DNA of 64,000 nucleotides from Luteimicrobium sp049844995 (GTDB lineage: Bacteria; Actinomycetota; Actinomycetes; Actinomycetales; Cellulomonadaceae). Below are positions 8,654-17,293 of this stretch, one piece after another. The position numbers and the translations under genes are program-made. The stretch covers positions 124,001 through 188,000 of the forward strand of contig NZ_JBNCMC010000004.1 in NCBI RefSeq assembly GCF_049844995.1, given 5' to 3'. How positions within the stretch are numbered: the first letter of the stretch is position 1; each line of letters starts with the position of its first letter. Under the pieces are notes generated by a model that ran no database searches, was not told the origin of the DNA, and worked only from the letters and a program-made list of their open reading frames with translations.

Positions 8654-9087
8654 GCGAACCCCTTCGAGTTCCCGACGACGAGCTCGACTACGACGAGAAC
8701 CTGATCTACACCTGGCACGGCGAGCTCTTCACCGGGACTGCCTTCGAGAACGGGCCCGACGGCGTCGTGTCCGAGGTCTCGTACGTCGACGGCTCCCAGC
8801 AGGGTCCTGCCCGCGACCTCACCGCGGACGGCCGCCTGATCGGAGAGGACACGTACCACGAGAACGCCCGCCACGGCCTGAGCCGGGAGTTCGACGCCGA
8901 CGGACGGCTCGTCCGCGCAGCCTGGTACGAGTACAACATCCTGGTTCGCTCGGCAGCCGCCGACGCCTCGGGCGAGCTGGACTGGCGGGACGAGGTGTCG
9001 GCCGGGAGCGCAGAGGCGGACCTCCTCGACCGCTGGCGGCGCGAGCTCCACTGGCCCACGCCTGAGCCGTCGCCGTCAGCCGACTGA
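8650..9087 (+). CDS. YwqK-family antitoxin/immunity protein
   Basis: 145-residue acidic cytoplasmic protein with MORN-like repeats (GTAFENGPDG, YVDGSQQGPARDLTADGRL, YHENARHGLSREFDADGRL), the pattern of YwqK antitoxins that accompany YwqJ deaminase toxins. The start codon overlaps the toxin stop (ATGA), as expected for a toxin-immunity pair needing coupled expression. Its last 12 bases overlap the end of the convergent endonuclease V gene. Function follows from family and position. Confidence 0.8.
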   Translation: MSEPLRVPDDELDYDENLIYTWHGELFTGTAFENGPDGVVSEVSYVDGSQQGPARDLTADGRLIGEDTYHENARHGLSREFDADGRLVRAAWYEYNILVRSAAADASGELDWRDEVSAGSAEADLLDRWRRELHWPTPEPSPSAD

Positions 9088-9612
9088 CGACGCGACGTCG
9101 GAGGGTTCGAGCTTTCCGCGCGCGAGCCGATCCACGAGCCTCAGGGCGTCGGGAACCCTCGCGCCGCCGCTCATGCCCCGCACGAGGTCGGCGGCGTCCG
9201 CGAGGTCGATCCCGATCGACGTGACGTAGAGCGGGCTCGTCGCGGTGCCCCGTCGCACCTCCGCCGCGTGCGTGGCCGAGTGGAACCTCGTCTTCGCCAC
9301 ACCGATCACGACGGGCGCGAGCTGTTCCTGCCAGGCGTGCATGCCGAGCCCAGGGCGCCCGTCAGGATCGAGGTCGACGTAGCCGTCGATGACGAGCACG
9401 TCGATCGGCGGGAGCTCGTCGAGCACGGCCGCGATGGCCGGCAGCTCCCGCTCGTAGAAGTTGCCGGGTCGGTACTCGGCGACGTGCTCGAGCGTCGCCG
9501 TGCGTGCTGTCGTGATGGTCGCGAGGTCCGCACGGCTGGAGAGCATCGCGGCGGCGCGAGCCCCCCCGGTGTCCGGGTAGTGCACGTCGACCACCGCGAA
9601 TGTCTTGGTCAC
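9076..9612 (-). CDS. Endonuclease V-like protein (deoxyinosine 3' endonuclease family)
   Basis: 178-residue protein resembling endonuclease V, which nicks next to deoxyinosine or inosine. Recognisable pieces are the opening strand with VDVHY (first metal-binding Asp), RPGNFYERELPAI (conserved Glu), VLVIDGYVDLDPDG (second Asp) and VIGVAKTRF. It is shorter than E. coli Nfi (about 220) and the usual HPRR block after the DG motif is replaced by DGRPGLGMH, so it is a divergent branch. GTG start at 9612. The 3' end overlaps the immunity gene convergently. Being next to a deaminase toxin, which can create inosine or deoxyinosine, is suggestive but may be coincidence. Confidence 0.72.
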   Translation of the reverse strand: MTKTFAVVDVHYPDTGGARAAAMLSSRADLATITTARTATLEHVAEYRPGNFYERELPAIAAVLDELPPIDVLVIDGYVDLDPDGRPGLGMHAWQEQLAPVVIGVAKTRFHSATHAAEVRRGTATSPLYVTSIGIDLADAADLVRGMSGGARVPDALRLVDRLARGKLEPSDVASSVG

Positions 9613-9665
9613 CGTCCGAGCATAGGGGCACCGCCCTGCGGGGCGGTGCGGTTCCCTGCGGCGGC

Positions 9666-11675
9666 TCAGTAGAGCGGTCCGCCCCGCTCGTCGGGCACCC
9701 CCGAGTGGCGCCAGAAGTACGTCCGTACCTGGTCGCGCCACTCGCCGGCGCTGCGCACCTGCTCGGCCAGGAGCTCCCGCACCCGCTCGAACAGCTCGGC
9801 ATCGACGAGCCGGTCGGCGTCCTCCCACCGCCGCGCCATGACCTCGGTGCGCGCGGCGCCGTCGGTGTGGGTGTCGTACACGTGCTGCACGACCGTCTTC
9901 CCCGAGCGCAGCACGTGCGTGTACGGCACGTGGTGGAAGAACAGCAGCAGCTCGTCGGGGCAGGTGTCGAGCGACTCGTAGGTGGTCGCCCACGGCTCGG
10001 GGTACTGCCCGCTGTACCCGGTGCCCGCCGTGCGGGTCCGGTCCACGCCGATGCCGTCGCGGTCGGCGAAGTGGTAGGTGCCCCAGGGGGAGTACTCGTA
10101 GAAGTCGACGCCCGGGCCGTAGTGCCCCGGACCCACCATGAAGCACACCCCGAGCGGAGCGGTGTACTGCTCGTACGTGGCGCGCGAGCCGAGCATGAGG
10201 TCCCGCAGGATGTCGCGCACTCGCGGGTCCGCGCCCGGGAAGGTGAGCCCGACCCACTCGTCGAGCAGGTCCGACGGCGAGAGCGTCGGATCCCACGCGA
10301 GCCGCCCGAACCCGTACAGGTTGGCCTGAGCGAGCGGGTGCCCGGTCCAGAACCGGTCGTCCCCGACGTTCGACACGGCGACCACGTCGCGCGCGACGCC
10401 GTCGCGTCCGGCGACCGTCCGGCCGTTCCCCCACGGCTCCCAGCCCAGCACCTCGGACCACTGCTCGGGCAGGTAGTAGACGTGCTTCTGCTGGCCCGTG
10501 TACTCCTGCGTGACCTGGAGCTCGAGCGCGAGGTGCGTCCGCGGCATGGCGGCGAGCACGGGCGAGACGGGTTCGCGCACCTGGAAGTCGAGCGGCCCGA
10601 ACTTCACCTGCACGACGACGTTCTCGTCGAACTTCCCGTCCAGGGGAGTGAAGTGGTCGTAGGCCGCGCGGGCGCGGTCGGTCTTCCGGTCGCGCCAGTC
10701 CTGGTGGTGGTTGTACACGAACGCCCGCCAGTGCACCCTGCCCCCGTGCGGGGACAGGGCCCGCGCGAGGACGTTCGCGCCGTCGGCGTGGTCGCGCCCG
10801 TAGGCGAACGGGCCGGGCTGCCCCTCCGAGTCGGCCTTGACGACGTACCCGCCGAAGTCCGGGATCGCCGCGTAGACCCGAGCCGTCGCTTCGGCCCACC
10901 AGGCCGCCACCGCGGGGTCGAGCGGGTCGCACGTGTCGAGCCCGCCGAGCGTCATCGGCGCCGCGAAGCTCACCGCCAGGTGCACGCGGATGCCCCACGG
11001 CCGGAACGCGTCCGCGAGCCGGACGACGTCGCCCAGCCGGTCCGTGAGCAGGCGCGCCTCCGTGCGGTGCACGTTCACGTTGTTCACGGCCACACGGTTC
11101 ACGCCCGACGCCGCGAGCAGCCGCGCGTAGGCCTCGACCCTGGTGAGGTCCGCGCGCAGCGCACCCTCCGCGTAGAAGATCGAGCCGCCCGCGTACCCGC
11201 GCTCGACCTGGCCCATCACGTCGTGCACGTCGACGTTGTCCCAGTGGTCGAGCATGCGGACCGCGTGGGCCGGGGCGTGCCGCGACGGGGCGAGCGCGTC
11301 GTCGAACGCGCCCTCGCCCAGGCGGACGACGTGGAAGAGCCCGTAGAGCAGCCCGGCGTCGTCGGAGGTGGTGACGCGCGTGGTGCCGTCGGTGCGCACG
11401 ACGGCGTAGCCCTCCGCGGGCAGCCCGGCGCCGGGCTCGAGGGCGAGCACGAGGTCGGGTCGCGCCTCACCGCCGGCGGACGCGGCGTCGGCGAGGAGGA
11501 TCCGACCGCCGAAGCGCGCGGCGGCGGTCCGGACCTCCCTGACGACGGTCGCGACCAGCGGACCCGCGCCGGGGCCGGCGACGACGGCGACGACCCGGCG
11601 GCCCAGGGGCGCGAACGCGTCGTCGGGCAGCCACGCAGCATGCCACCCGGGCGTGCTCACGGAGTTCTCGCTCAC
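9666..11675 (-). CDS. Glycoside hydrolase family 67 alpha-glucuronidase
   Basis: 669-residue intracellular alpha-glucuronidase that removes (4-O-methyl)-glucuronic acid from the non-reducing end of aldouronic acids derived from glucuronoxylan. Catalytic acid Glu284 is in VKADSEGQPGP; the base pair Asp363 (FGPLDFQVREP) and Glu391 (LQVTQEYTGQ) closely match Glu292/Asp365/Glu393 of characterised GH67 enzymes. No signal peptide. The GTG start at 11675 overlaps the manD stop by 4 bases, so it is the last gene of a uxaC-manD-GH67 operon that makes and consumes glucuronate. Confidence 0.95.
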   Translation of the reverse strand: MSENSVSTPGWHAAWLPDDAFAPLGRRVVAVVAGPGAGPLVATVVREVRTAAARFGGRILLADAASAGGEARPDLVLALEPGAGLPAEGYAVVRTDGTTRVTTSDDAGLLYGLFHVVRLGEGAFDDALAPSRHAPAHAVRMLDHWDNVDVHDVMGQVERGYAGGSIFYAEGALRADLTRVEAYARLLAASGVNRVAVNNVNVHRTEARLLTDRLGDVVRLADAFRPWGIRVHLAVSFAAPMTLGGLDTCDPLDPAVAAWWAEATARVYAAIPDFGGYVVKADSEGQPGPFAYGRDHADGANVLARALSPHGGRVHWRAFVYNHHQDWRDRKTDRARAAYDHFTPLDGKFDENVVVQVKFGPLDFQVREPVSPVLAAMPRTHLALELQVTQEYTGQQKHVYYLPEQWSEVLGWEPWGNGRTVAGRDGVARDVVAVSNVGDDRFWTGHPLAQANLYGFGRLAWDPTLSPSDLLDEWVGLTFPGADPRVRDILRDLMLGSRATYEQYTAPLGVCFMVGPGHYGPGVDFYEYSPWGTYHFADRDGIGVDRTRTAGTGYSGQYPEPWATTYESLDTCPDELLLFFHHVPYTHVLRSGKTVVQHVYDTHTDGAARTEVMARRWEDADRLVDAELFERVRELLAEQVRSAGEWRDQVRTYFWRHSGVPDERGGPLY

Positions 11676-12913
11676 CAGTCGTGCACCGTCCCGTCCTGGA
11701 GCCGGTTCACCGGCAGGTACGCGGGCTGGTACTCGTAGGCGGCCGCCGCGTCGTCGTCGTAGGTGACCCCGAGGCCCGGCTGCTCGCCCGGGTGCAGCAG
11801 GCCGTCCGTGAAGGTAAAGGACTGCTGGAACACCTCGTTGGTCCGGGCGCCGTGCTGCATGTACTCCTGGATCCCGAAGTTGTGGATCGCGAGGTCGAGG
11901 TGCAGCGCGGCCGCCATGCCGACGGGCGAGATGTCCGTGGGCCCGTGGATGCCGGACTTGATCTGGTACTGCGCGGCGAAGTCGAGGATCTTGCGGAGCG
12001 CGGTGATGCCGCCGGTGTGCGTGACGGCGGAGCGCACGTAGTCGATGAGCTGCTCGCGGATGATCGTCTGGTAGTCCCACACGGTGTTGAAGACCTCGCC
12101 GATGGCGAGCGGCGTCGTCGTGTGCTGGCGGACGAGGCGCAGCGCCTCCTGGTTCTCGGCCGGCGTGCAGTCCTCGAGCCAGAACAGGTCGTACGGCTCC
12201 AGGGCCTTGCCGAGCTTCGCCGCCTGGATGGGGGTCATGCGGTGGTGGCCGTCGTGCAGCAGAGGGAGCTCGGGGCCGAACTCGTTCCGCACCGCCTCGA
12301 ACACCGTCGGCACGTGCCGCAGGTAGGAGCGGGTGTCCCAGTCCTCCTCGGCGGGGACGACCGTCCGCTGCGCCGGCTCGTAGTCGTACCGCGCACCGGT
12401 CGACGTGCGCTGCGCGGCGACGCCGTAGACGGCGTTCAGGCCGGGCACCGACGTCTGGACGCGGATCGCCTTGAAGCCCTGGCCGAGGTGGTGGCGGATC
12501 GAGTCGAACAGCTCGGGCAGGTCGCGGCCCGACGCGTGCCCGTAGGCCAGCGCGCCCAACCGGGACGCGCCCCCGAGGAGCTGGTACAGCGGCAGCCCCG
12601 CGACCTTCGCCTTGATGTCCCACAGTGCGACGTCGACCGCCGCGATCGCGGCCATCGTCACGGGGCCCCGCCGCCAGTAGGCGCCCCGGTAGAGGTACTG
12701 CCAGGTGTCCTCGATGCGGTGCGCGTCGCGGCCGACCAGCAGCGGCGCCACGTGGTCCTTGAGGTACGACGCGACGGAGAGCTCGCGCCCGTTGAGGGTC
12801 GCGTCGCCCAGCCCGACGACGCCGTCCTCGGTGGTCAGGCGGAGGGTGACGAAGTTGCGGTCGGGGCTCGAGACGAGCACCTCGACGGTGCGGATGGCGG
12901 TGCCGGTGGTCAT
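11672..12913 (-). CDS. manD: D-mannonate dehydratase of the enolase superfamily (ManD/RspA type)
   Basis: 413-residue enzyme that dehydrates D-mannonate to 2-keto-3-deoxy-D-gluconate. Metal ligands are at Asp221 (LLHDGHHR), Glu247 (FWLEDCTP) and Glu273 (AIGEVFN). His223, the C-terminal SGIHGPTDISPVG segment and RGAYWRRGPVTM are typical of the ManD subgroup. The family also includes low-activity gluconate dehydratases and RspA-like proteins, but the neighbouring uxaC, uxuB and GH67 make mannonate the natural substrate here. 20 bases separate it from uxaC; the 3' end overlaps GH67. Confidence 0.92.
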   Translation of the reverse strand: MTTGTAIRTVEVLVSSPDRNFVTLRLTTEDGVVGLGDATLNGRELSVASYLKDHVAPLLVGRDAHRIEDTWQYLYRGAYWRRGPVTMAAIAAVDVALWDIKAKVAGLPLYQLLGGASRLGALAYGHASGRDLPELFDSIRHHLGQGFKAIRVQTSVPGLNAVYGVAAQRTSTGARYDYEPAQRTVVPAEEDWDTRSYLRHVPTVFEAVRNEFGPELPLLHDGHHRMTPIQAAKLGKALEPYDLFWLEDCTPAENQEALRLVRQHTTTPLAIGEVFNTVWDYQTIIREQLIDYVRSAVTHTGGITALRKILDFAAQYQIKSGIHGPTDISPVGMAAALHLDLAIHNFGIQEYMQHGARTNEVFQQSFTFTDGLLHPGEQPGLGVTYDDDAAAAYEYQPAYLPVNRLQDGTVHDW

Positions 12914-12933
12914 GCGGTGCTCCAGGTGCGGGG

Positions 12934-14478
12934 TCAGCGGGGGGTCGGGGCGGTGGGGCGGGGGTAGGACTCGTGGGGGAGACGGTAGGCGAGGTCGACG
13001 GCGGTCTCGACCGCCTCGTCGAGCTCGAGCCGGTGCTCCGCGACCAGCCGCGCGAGGTAGCCGGCGTCGGTGCGCCGGGCGAGGTCGTGGCGGGCGGGGA
13101 TCGAGCAGAACGCGCGCGTGTCGTCGACGAACCCGCTCGTGTTCGCGAAGCCCGCCGTCTCGGTGACGGCCTCGCGGAAGCGCCGCATCGCGTCGGGCGC
13201 GTCGAGGAACCACCACGGCGCGCCGACGCGCAACGCCGGGTAGACGCCGGCGAGGGGCGCGAGCTCGCGCGAGAACACGGTCTCGTCGACCGTGAACGCG
13301 ATCATCCGGAACCGCGGGTGGTGCCCGAACGCCTCGAGGACCGGCCGCAGCCCGTGGACGTAGTCGGTGGGCACGGGGATGTCGTAGCCGCGGTCGGTGC
13401 CGAACGACGCCCGGACCCGGCGGTCGTGGTCGCGCAGGACGCCCGGGTGGACCTGCATGACCAGCCCGTCCTCGCTCGACATCCGCGCCATCTCGAACAG
13501 CATGTGGGCGGCGAACGCGTCGGCCTGTGCGGCCGTGACCTCGCCGCGCAGGGCCGAGGCGAAGAGCCGGGAGGCGTCGGCCGCCTCGAGCGGCGTGGTG
13601 CCGGCGCTCAGCATGCCGTGGTCGGTGGCCCGGGCGCCGGCCGCCACGAAGGCGGCCCGGCGGCGCCGTAGGACGTCGAGGTACGAGGCGTAGTCCGTCG
13701 CCTCGAGCCGGGCCGCCTGCGCGGTGGCCTCGAGCTCGGCCCGCCACCGCGGGTGGTCGAGCCGCACGACGACGTCGGGCCGGAAGGTCGGCACCACGCG
13801 CTCGCCCCAGCCCTCCGCACGCAGCGCCGCGTGGTCGGCGAGCGGCGAGGACGGCAGGTCGGTCGTGGCGAGCAGCTCGATGCCGAACCGTTCGAACAGG
13901 GCGCGCGGCCGCATCTCGGGGCTCGCGAGCCGGTCGACCAGGTGGTCGAACAGGAGGTCGGCCGTCTCGGCGGACGGGCGCACGGGGGCGTCGAACACCT
14001 CGACGAGCGCGTGCTCGAGCCAGTAGCGCGTGGCGGTGCCGCGCAGCAGCGGCCAGCCGGTGCAGAACCGCCGCCAGACCTCGCGCGGCGCGGGGACGTC
14101 GTCGGACCCGTGGAGGCGGGGGACGCCGACGTCGCCGACGTCGCGGACGCCCGGCACGCCCCGCGGCGACGTGGCCTGCGAGACCAGGAGGCGGGTCAGG
14201 TAGTGGTCGGGCGTGACGAACAGGTCGGCGGGGTCGCCGAACGGCCGGTCGGACGCCAGGATCCCGGCGTCCACGTGGCCGTGCATCGACACGATCGGCA
14301 GGCCGCGCGTCGCGCCGTAGATCTCGCGGGCGACGGCGCGGACGCCGGGCTCGGCGGGCAGTGCGCGGTCGTCGTGGAGCGTCCAGCGGGGCGGCTCGGT
14401 CGCCTCCGGCCCTGCCGGGGCGGCGTGGGGCGCCGTCGGGGGCGCGGCCTGCGCGGATGTGGTCGGTGGTGTCGCCAC
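12934..14478 (-). CDS. uxaC: Glucuronate (uronate) isomerase
   Basis: 514-residue isomerase converting D-glucuronate to D-fructuronate (or galacturonate to tagaturonate). The amidohydrolase-fold SMHGHVD motif gives His66 and His68. The C-terminal GFVDDTRAFCSIPARHD block and AFTVDETVFSRELAPLAG are family features. The GTG at 14478 was chosen because AGGAGGGACC precedes it; a longer in-frame reading upstream would run through the operator region. The Pro/Ala-rich first 30 residues are an extension relative to E. coli UxaC (470). First gene of the leftward operon, divergent from its LacI-type regulator. Confidence 0.93.
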   Translation of the reverse strand: MATPPTTSAQAAPPTAPHAAPAGPEATEPPRWTLHDDRALPAEPGVRAVAREIYGATRGLPIVSMHGHVDAGILASDRPFGDPADLFVTPDHYLTRLLVSQATSPRGVPGVRDVGDVGVPRLHGSDDVPAPREVWRRFCTGWPLLRGTATRYWLEHALVEVFDAPVRPSAETADLLFDHLVDRLASPEMRPRALFERFGIELLATTDLPSSPLADHAALRAEGWGERVVPTFRPDVVVRLDHPRWRAELEATAQAARLEATDYASYLDVLRRRRAAFVAAGARATDHGMLSAGTTPLEAADASRLFASALRGEVTAAQADAFAAHMLFEMARMSSEDGLVMQVHPGVLRDHDRRVRASFGTDRGYDIPVPTDYVHGLRPVLEAFGHHPRFRMIAFTVDETVFSRELAPLAGVYPALRVGAPWWFLDAPDAMRRFREAVTETAGFANTSGFVDDTRAFCSIPARHDLARRTDAGYLARLVAEHRLELDEAVETAVDLAYRLPHESYPRPTAPTPR

Positions 14479-14505
14479 GGTCCCTCCTCGTCGAGCACAC
14501 GGTCG

Positions 14506-14519
14506 TGCGAACGTTTGCA
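14506..14519. promoter_or_regulatory. LacI-type operator, uxaC side
   Basis: TGCGAACGTTTGCA, an imperfect palindrome with a central CG (12 of 14 positions symmetric), 28 bases upstream of uxaC and adjoining a possible leftward -10 (TAACCT read on the minus strand). Probably bound by the LacI-family protein encoded at 14622. Confidence 0.65.
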
Positions 14520-14562
14520 GGTTAGCGCACGCCGGTAGCCGTGGGAAGCGAGCCGGTACGTC

Positions 14563-14576
14563 TACAATCGTTCGCA
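14563..14576. promoter_or_regulatory. LacI-type operator overlapping the rightward -10
   Basis: TACAATCGTTCGCA matches the first site at 12 of 14 positions when reversed (TGCAAACGTTCGCA), 57 bases away centre to centre. Its first six bases, TACAAT, form a good -10 for the lacI-uxuB transcript, which would give autoregulation. Confidence 0.55.
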
Positions 14577-14621
14577 CAGCGGTCGGTCAGCCGATCGTCA
14601 TCCCGAGCCGAGGAGTCGCCC

Positions 14622-15623
14622 GTGGTCACCGTGCGTGACGTCGCCAGCGCGTCCGGCGTGTCCATCTCGACCGTCTCGCGCGCGCTCGCCGAGCCGTCGC
14701 GCGTGGCGCCGGCCACCCGCGACCGCGTGGTCGCCGCCGCCCGGAAGCTCGGCTACGAGCCGAACCGCGCCGCCTCCGGGCTGCGCAGCGGGCGCACCGC
14801 GACGCTCGGCGTCGTCGTGCCCGACCTCGAGAACCCCTACTTCGCCTCCGTCGCCAAGGGGGTGCAGGCGCGCGCCCGCGATCACGGCTACGGCGTCTTC
14901 GTGGTCGACGTCGAGGAGGACGCGTCCCACGAGGCCGACGAGGTCCGCGCCCTGCTCCGGCAGACCGACGGCGTGATCGTGGCGTCGCCGCGCGGCACAG
15001 ACGACGAGCTCGTGGCCCTGGTCGCGCCCGCCCCGCGCGGGCGGGCCGTCCTCGTGAACCGGCGCATCGAGGGCGTGCCGTCCGTGACCGCCGACGACGT
15101 CGCGGGGGCCGTCCGCGCGCTCGGGCACCTGCGCGCGCTCGGCCACCGCAGGGTCGCCTACGTCGGCGGGCCCGAGACGTCGTGGTCCGACCGGATGCGC
15201 CGCGAGGGGCTGCGCCGCGCCGCGGCGGGGGGCGACGGCGCCGAGCCCGTCGAGGTCGTCGACCTCGGCGCGTTCCGCCCTCACGTGCAGGGCGGGTACT
15301 CGGCCGCGGACCTCGCGACCGGGGCGGGCGCGACCGCCGTCGTCGCGTACAACGACCTCGTCGCGCTCGGCGTGGAGCAGCGCCTGCGCGAGCGCGGCAT
15401 CTCCGTGCCGGGCGAGGTCAGCGTCGTCGGGTTCGACGACACGTTCGTCGCGACCCTCGCGTCGCCGCCGCTGACCAGCGTCGGCACCGACCTGCGGGCC
15501 GTCGGCGCCTCCGCGGTCGACGTGCTCGTCGAACGGCTGCGGGATCCCGACGGCCCTGTCGGCCACGTCGTCCGGCCCACCGAGCTGGTCGTCCGCGCGT
15601 CCACGGGGACGGCGGTCGCATGA
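14622..15623 (+). CDS. LacI-family regulator of the glucuronate locus
   Basis: 333-residue repressor: N-terminal helix-turn-helix (VRDVASASGVSISTVSRAL) and hinge helix (YEPNRAASGLRSGRT), then a periplasmic-binding-protein-like effector domain ending in PTELVVRAST. GTG at 14622 has AGGAG six bases upstream; a longer reading from 14541 would cover the promoter. It is divergent from uxaC-manD-GH67 and overlaps uxuB by 4 bases, so it probably controls both arms through the two operators between them. The effector is likely a uronate intermediate or aldouronate (inference). Confidence 0.9.
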   Translation: MVTVRDVASASGVSISTVSRALAEPSRVAPATRDRVVAAARKLGYEPNRAASGLRSGRTATLGVVVPDLENPYFASVAKGVQARARDHGYGVFVVDVEEDASHEADEVRALLRQTDGVIVASPRGTDDELVALVAPAPRGRAVLVNRRIEGVPSVTADDVAGAVRALGHLRALGHRRVAYVGGPETSWSDRMRREGLRRAAAGGDGAEPVEVVDLGAFRPHVQGGYSAADLATGAGATAVVAYNDLVALGVEQRLRERGISVPGEVSVVGFDDTFVATLASPPLTSVGTDLRAVGASAVDVLVERLRDPDGPVGHVVRPTELVVRASTGTAVA

Positions 15624-17179
15624 CCCGCCTCGACGCTCGGACCGTCCTCCCCTCGTCGGTGCGCGGGCCCGCGCCGCGCCCCCGCCAGGTCGGGATCGTG
15701 CACCTCGGCATCGGCGCGTTCCACCGCGCGCACCAGGCCGTCCTGACCGAGGACGCCGCGGCCGCGAGCGGCGATGACCGGTGGGGGATCCTCGGCGTCA
15801 CGCAGCGCTCGGACCGGGTCCTGCGGCAGCTCCGGCCGCAGGAGGGGCTCTACGGCGTCCTGACGCTCGGGGCGCAGGAGCGCTCGCTGCGCGTCGTCGG
15901 CTCGGTGCTCGACGCGGTGTTTCCCGGCGATCCCGGACCCGGGGGAGACGTCGCCCGGGTGCTCGACGCGATCGCCGCGCCGACGACCCACGTCGTGACC
16001 CTCACCGTGACCGAGAAGGGGTACGTCCGCCGGCCGGGCGGCGGCCTCGACGTCGACGCCGTGCGCCCCGACCTCGACGCCGCCGCCGGGGCGCTGGTGG
16101 CGGGGTCTCGGGCGGGCGCCACGACCGGCGGCGAGGCCGAGCCCCCGTCCGCGAGCGCCGTCGGGCTGCTCGTGCGCGGGCTCGTCGCCCGGCACCGCGC
16201 GGGTGGCGCGCCGCTCACCGTGCTGCCCTGCGACAACGTCGCGGCCAACGGGCGCGTCCTCGCGGGGCTGGTCCGCGAGGCCGTCGGCGCCCTGGCGGGG
16301 CCCGGCGCCGGCGCGGCCGTGCGGTCCGCGGTCGCGGGCCTCGCGCGCTGGCTCGACGACGCCGTCACCTTCCCCAGCTCCGTCGTCGACCGCATCGTCC
16401 CCGCCACGACCGACGTGCACCGCGCCGTCGAGCGCGAGCTGCTGGGTGCGGACGACGAGGCGCTCGTCGTCGGGGAGCCTTACGCCCAGTGGGTGATCGA
16501 GGACGACTTCGCCGGGCCCCGGCCCCCGTGGGAGGCGGCGGGCGTGCAGCTCGTCCGTGACGTCACGCCCTTCGAGGACGCCAAGCTCCTCCTGCTCAAC
16601 GCGACCCACTCGCTGCTCGCCTACGCGGGCGCCCTCGCGGGCCACGAGACCATGGCCGACGCCGTCCGCGACCCGCACCTCGCCGGTCACGCCCGTGCCC
16701 TCCAGGCCGAGGCGCGGGCGGCGCTCGCGGCCGGAGGTCGGTCCGACGGCGCCGGCCCGGACCTCGCCGGGTACGCCGAGGAGGTGCTCGCGCGGTTTGC
16801 GAACCCGGCGACCGGGCATCTGACGCGGCAGGTCGCCGCCGACGGCACCCAGAAGATCCCGCTGCGCTGGGGGCCGACCCTCGCGGGGCTCCCGGGCCCC
16901 GGCGCGTCCCCCCTGCCCGACGACGGCGTCCTCTTCGGGCTCGCCGCCTGGACCGCGTTCGTGGCTCGCGCCGCCCGGAGCGGCGCACCCCTCGACGACC
17001 CGCGCGCCGACGAGCTCCGCGCGGTCGTGGCCGGATCGGTGACCGGCGACCAGGCGGTCGCCTCGCTGCTGGCCCTCCCGGGCCTCCTGCCCGCCGGCCT
17101 CGGCACGGACGCGCGGATCGTCGCGGGCGTGGCCCGTGCCCGCAGGACGGTCGACGCCCTGGCGCGCGACCGAGCCTGA
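15620..17179 (+). CDS. uxuB: Fructuronate reductase / mannitol dehydrogenase family
   Basis: 519-residue NAD(P)-dependent polyol dehydrogenase that reduces D-fructuronate to D-mannonate, the step between UxaC and ManD. The dinucleotide site is VHLGIGAFHRAHQ near the N-terminus, and the catalytic signature is Lys322-x4-Asn327-x2-His330 in FEDAKLLLLNATHS. The family also contains mannitol and tagaturonate dehydrogenases; context decides for fructuronate. It overlaps the regulator by 4 bases (ATGA). Loop regions are Ala/Gly-rich, raising length slightly above E. coli UxuB (486). Confidence 0.88.
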   Translation: MTRLDARTVLPSSVRGPAPRPRQVGIVHLGIGAFHRAHQAVLTEDAAAASGDDRWGILGVTQRSDRVLRQLRPQEGLYGVLTLGAQERSLRVVGSVLDAVFPGDPGPGGDVARVLDAIAAPTTHVVTLTVTEKGYVRRPGGGLDVDAVRPDLDAAAGALVAGSRAGATTGGEAEPPSASAVGLLVRGLVARHRAGGAPLTVLPCDNVAANGRVLAGLVREAVGALAGPGAGAAVRSAVAGLARWLDDAVTFPSSVVDRIVPATTDVHRAVERELLGADDEALVVGEPYAQWVIEDDFAGPRPPWEAAGVQLVRDVTPFEDAKLLLLNATHSLLAYAGALAGHETMADAVRDPHLAGHARALQAEARAALAAGGRSDGAGPDLAGYAEEVLARFANPATGHLTRQVAADGTQKIPLRWGPTLAGLPGPGASPLPDDGVLFGLAAWTAFVARAARSGAPLDDPRADELRAVVAGSVTGDQAVASLLALPGLLPAGLGTDARIVAGVARARRTVDALARDRA

Positions 17180-17293
17180 CGGGCGCGCCAGCCCGACCGG
17201 GACCGGCCGAGCACGGCCGTTCTGTACACGCTCCGACGCGAGCCCCGTACGCCGGCGTTTGGGCTTGAGCCCGCTGTCCGGGATGATCGGACG

